From: Ruminococcaceae bacterium UBA6857
GTDB taxonomy: Bacteria > Bacillota > Clostridia > Oscillospirales > Acutalibacteraceae
Reading direction: 5' to 3'
Assembly: GCA_002451715.1 (NCBI GenBank)
Contig: DKDD01000061.1
Coordinates: 1 to 14,269 of the forward strand
Length of the DNA: 14,269 nucleotides
Part shown: positions 13,606 to 14,269 of the stretch, one piece after another
Position numbering within the stretch: position 1 is the stretch's first letter
How the letters are laid out: each line of letters opens with the position of its first letter
The notes under the pieces: generated by a model
What the model saw: only the letters and a program-made list of their open reading frames with translations
Database searches by the model: none
Told to the model about the DNA's origin: nothing
Made by a program: the position numbers and the translations under genes

Positions 13606-14269
13606 ATGGCGAAGAAAACAAGTGTGATTCTTGCAGGAGAAGGCAATGACGGAATCGAACTTTGTGCAAAAGCACTGAAAGCAAAAGGCTGCGAAGTTAA
13701 AACTATTGAAAAAGACGGAAAGAAGCTCGTAAATCTCGCTTTAAGCGAAAAACCGGATGCGATAGTAATGGATTCGCTTATGGCTCGGCTTGATGCTCTC
13801 GGTGTTCTTGAAGAAATCGGAGATGAAATCAAAAAAAGTCAAACGATGGTTTTTGTTCTTTCATCGGTGGAAAATCCTGTTTTTGAAGAGGAAATTCTAT
13901 TGGCGGGTGCAGATTACTATTTTCTCAAACCGGTCGACTATTCGTTTGTGGCAGACCGTATTTACAAGATGGTAAAACGCAACGGCGCAAAAAACGAAAA
14001 GCAGAATCATGTAGCAATTGAAGACACAAAGGAGCTTGAAATTGTGATATCCGATATTATGCGGCAAATCGGTGTTCCGGCTCATATAAAGGGTTATCAA
14101 TATTTGCGCCAGTCGATTTTGCTAACGGTTAATGATCCGGATCTCATGCATGCAGTCACAAAGATATTGTATCCAACTGTTGCAAAACAAAACAACACAA
14201 CATCATCTCGCGTTGAACGGGCAATCCGCCATGCAATTGAGGTTGCGTGGGACAGAGGGGATGTTGATG
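13606..14269 (+). CDS. spo0A: Spo0A, master regulator of sporulation (3' truncated by window edge), with degenerate receiver
   Basis: ATG 13606 follows AAGGAAGG (13593-13600). The frame stays open to the window end, giving 221 residues of a protein usually near 265. The C-terminal DNA-binding domain is plainly Spo0A: IGVPAHIKGYQYLRQSI (about 155-171), ILYPTVAKQNNTTSSRVERA (187-206) and IRHAIEVAWDRG. The receiver (about 1-125) is recognisable but altered: the Asp pair at the start of the fold (ADDN in Bacillus and Clostridioides) is replaced by G11-E12, the Pro after the phosphoacceptor (D-x-x-M-P) is A60, while D56, S86 and K108 remain. Known Spo0A is activated by phosphorylation at this Asp and binds 0A boxes to start sporulation; here Mg2+ binding and phosphotransfer may be weakened. 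Upstream 0A box and promoter suggest autoregulation. Confidence 0.95.
   Translation, partial: MAKKTSVILAGEGNDGIELCAKALKAKGCEVKTIEKDGKKLVNLALSEKPDAIVMDSLMARLDALGVLEEIGDEIKKSQTMVFVLSSVENPVFEEEILLAGADYYFLKPVDYSFVADRIYKMVKRNGAKNEKQNHVAIEDTKELEIVISDIMRQIGVPAHIKGYQYLRQSILLTVNDPDLMHAVTKILYPTVAKQNNTTSSRVERAIRHAIEVAWDRGDVD

Overview
The window looks like chromosomal DNA of a low-to-moderate GC, endospore-forming member of the Clostridia, probably of the Oscillospiraceae/Ruminococcaceae type. The evidence is a SpoIVB-Spo0A pair in the order conserved across spore formers, an FtsEX/PcsB-type division hydrolase cluster, Gram-positive Shine-Dalgarno sequences (many GGAGG) and AT-rich intergenic regions. 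All recognisable genes lie on the + strand. I see no tRNA, rRNA, CRISPR array, insertion sequence or prophage.

Region A (1-5275) is a tightly packed run: the 3' part of an ApgM-type phosphoglycerate mutase, an OmpR/PhoB response regulator and its histidine kinase, a LytR-CpsA-Psr cell-wall ligase, and an RlmD-type 23S rRNA m5U methyltransferase. Gaps are short and the last two genes overlap by 8 nt, so they are probably co-transcribed.

Region B (5276-6396) is looser. It holds a possible 23-codon micro-ORF, an extended -10 promoter, a stand-alone GNAT acetyltransferase of the phosphinothricin/MddA type and a terminator. A gene-free stretch of about 370 nt follows, with promoter candidates and an imperfect 27-nt palindrome.

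Region C (6397-12118) runs: a CdaR/PucR-family regulator, ftsE with an unusual Pro/Gln/Ala-rich tail, ftsX, a coiled-coil M23 endopeptidase (PcsB/CwlO type), a strong inverted repeat, an S41 (CtpA-like) protein and a terminator. FtsEX is known in other bacteria to switch on PcsB/CwlO-type hydrolases during cell growth and division. The S41 protein keeps its PDZ domain and fold landmarks but lacks Ser, Lys and Gln at the three catalytic positions, so it should be a pseudoprotease. This is the most interesting observation in the window.

Region D (12119-14269) holds spoIVB, with its catalytic triad intact, and the start of spo0A, which runs off the window. The spo0A upstream region carries a perfect inverted 0A box, a TTGCAA-17-TAGTAT promoter, an exact 11-bp direct repeat at 31-bp spacing and a perfect 15-bp palindrome near the expected start of transcription. 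The Spo0A receiver domain keeps the phosphoacceptor Asp and the conserved Lys but has lost the acidic Mg2+-binding pair and the Pro after the Asp, although its DNA-binding domain is canonical.

Taken together, the right half links septal peptidoglycan hydrolysis (FtsEX-M23), a dead S41/PDZ protein and two sporulation regulators. A functional link is a hypothesis resting on gene order and lost catalytic residues.
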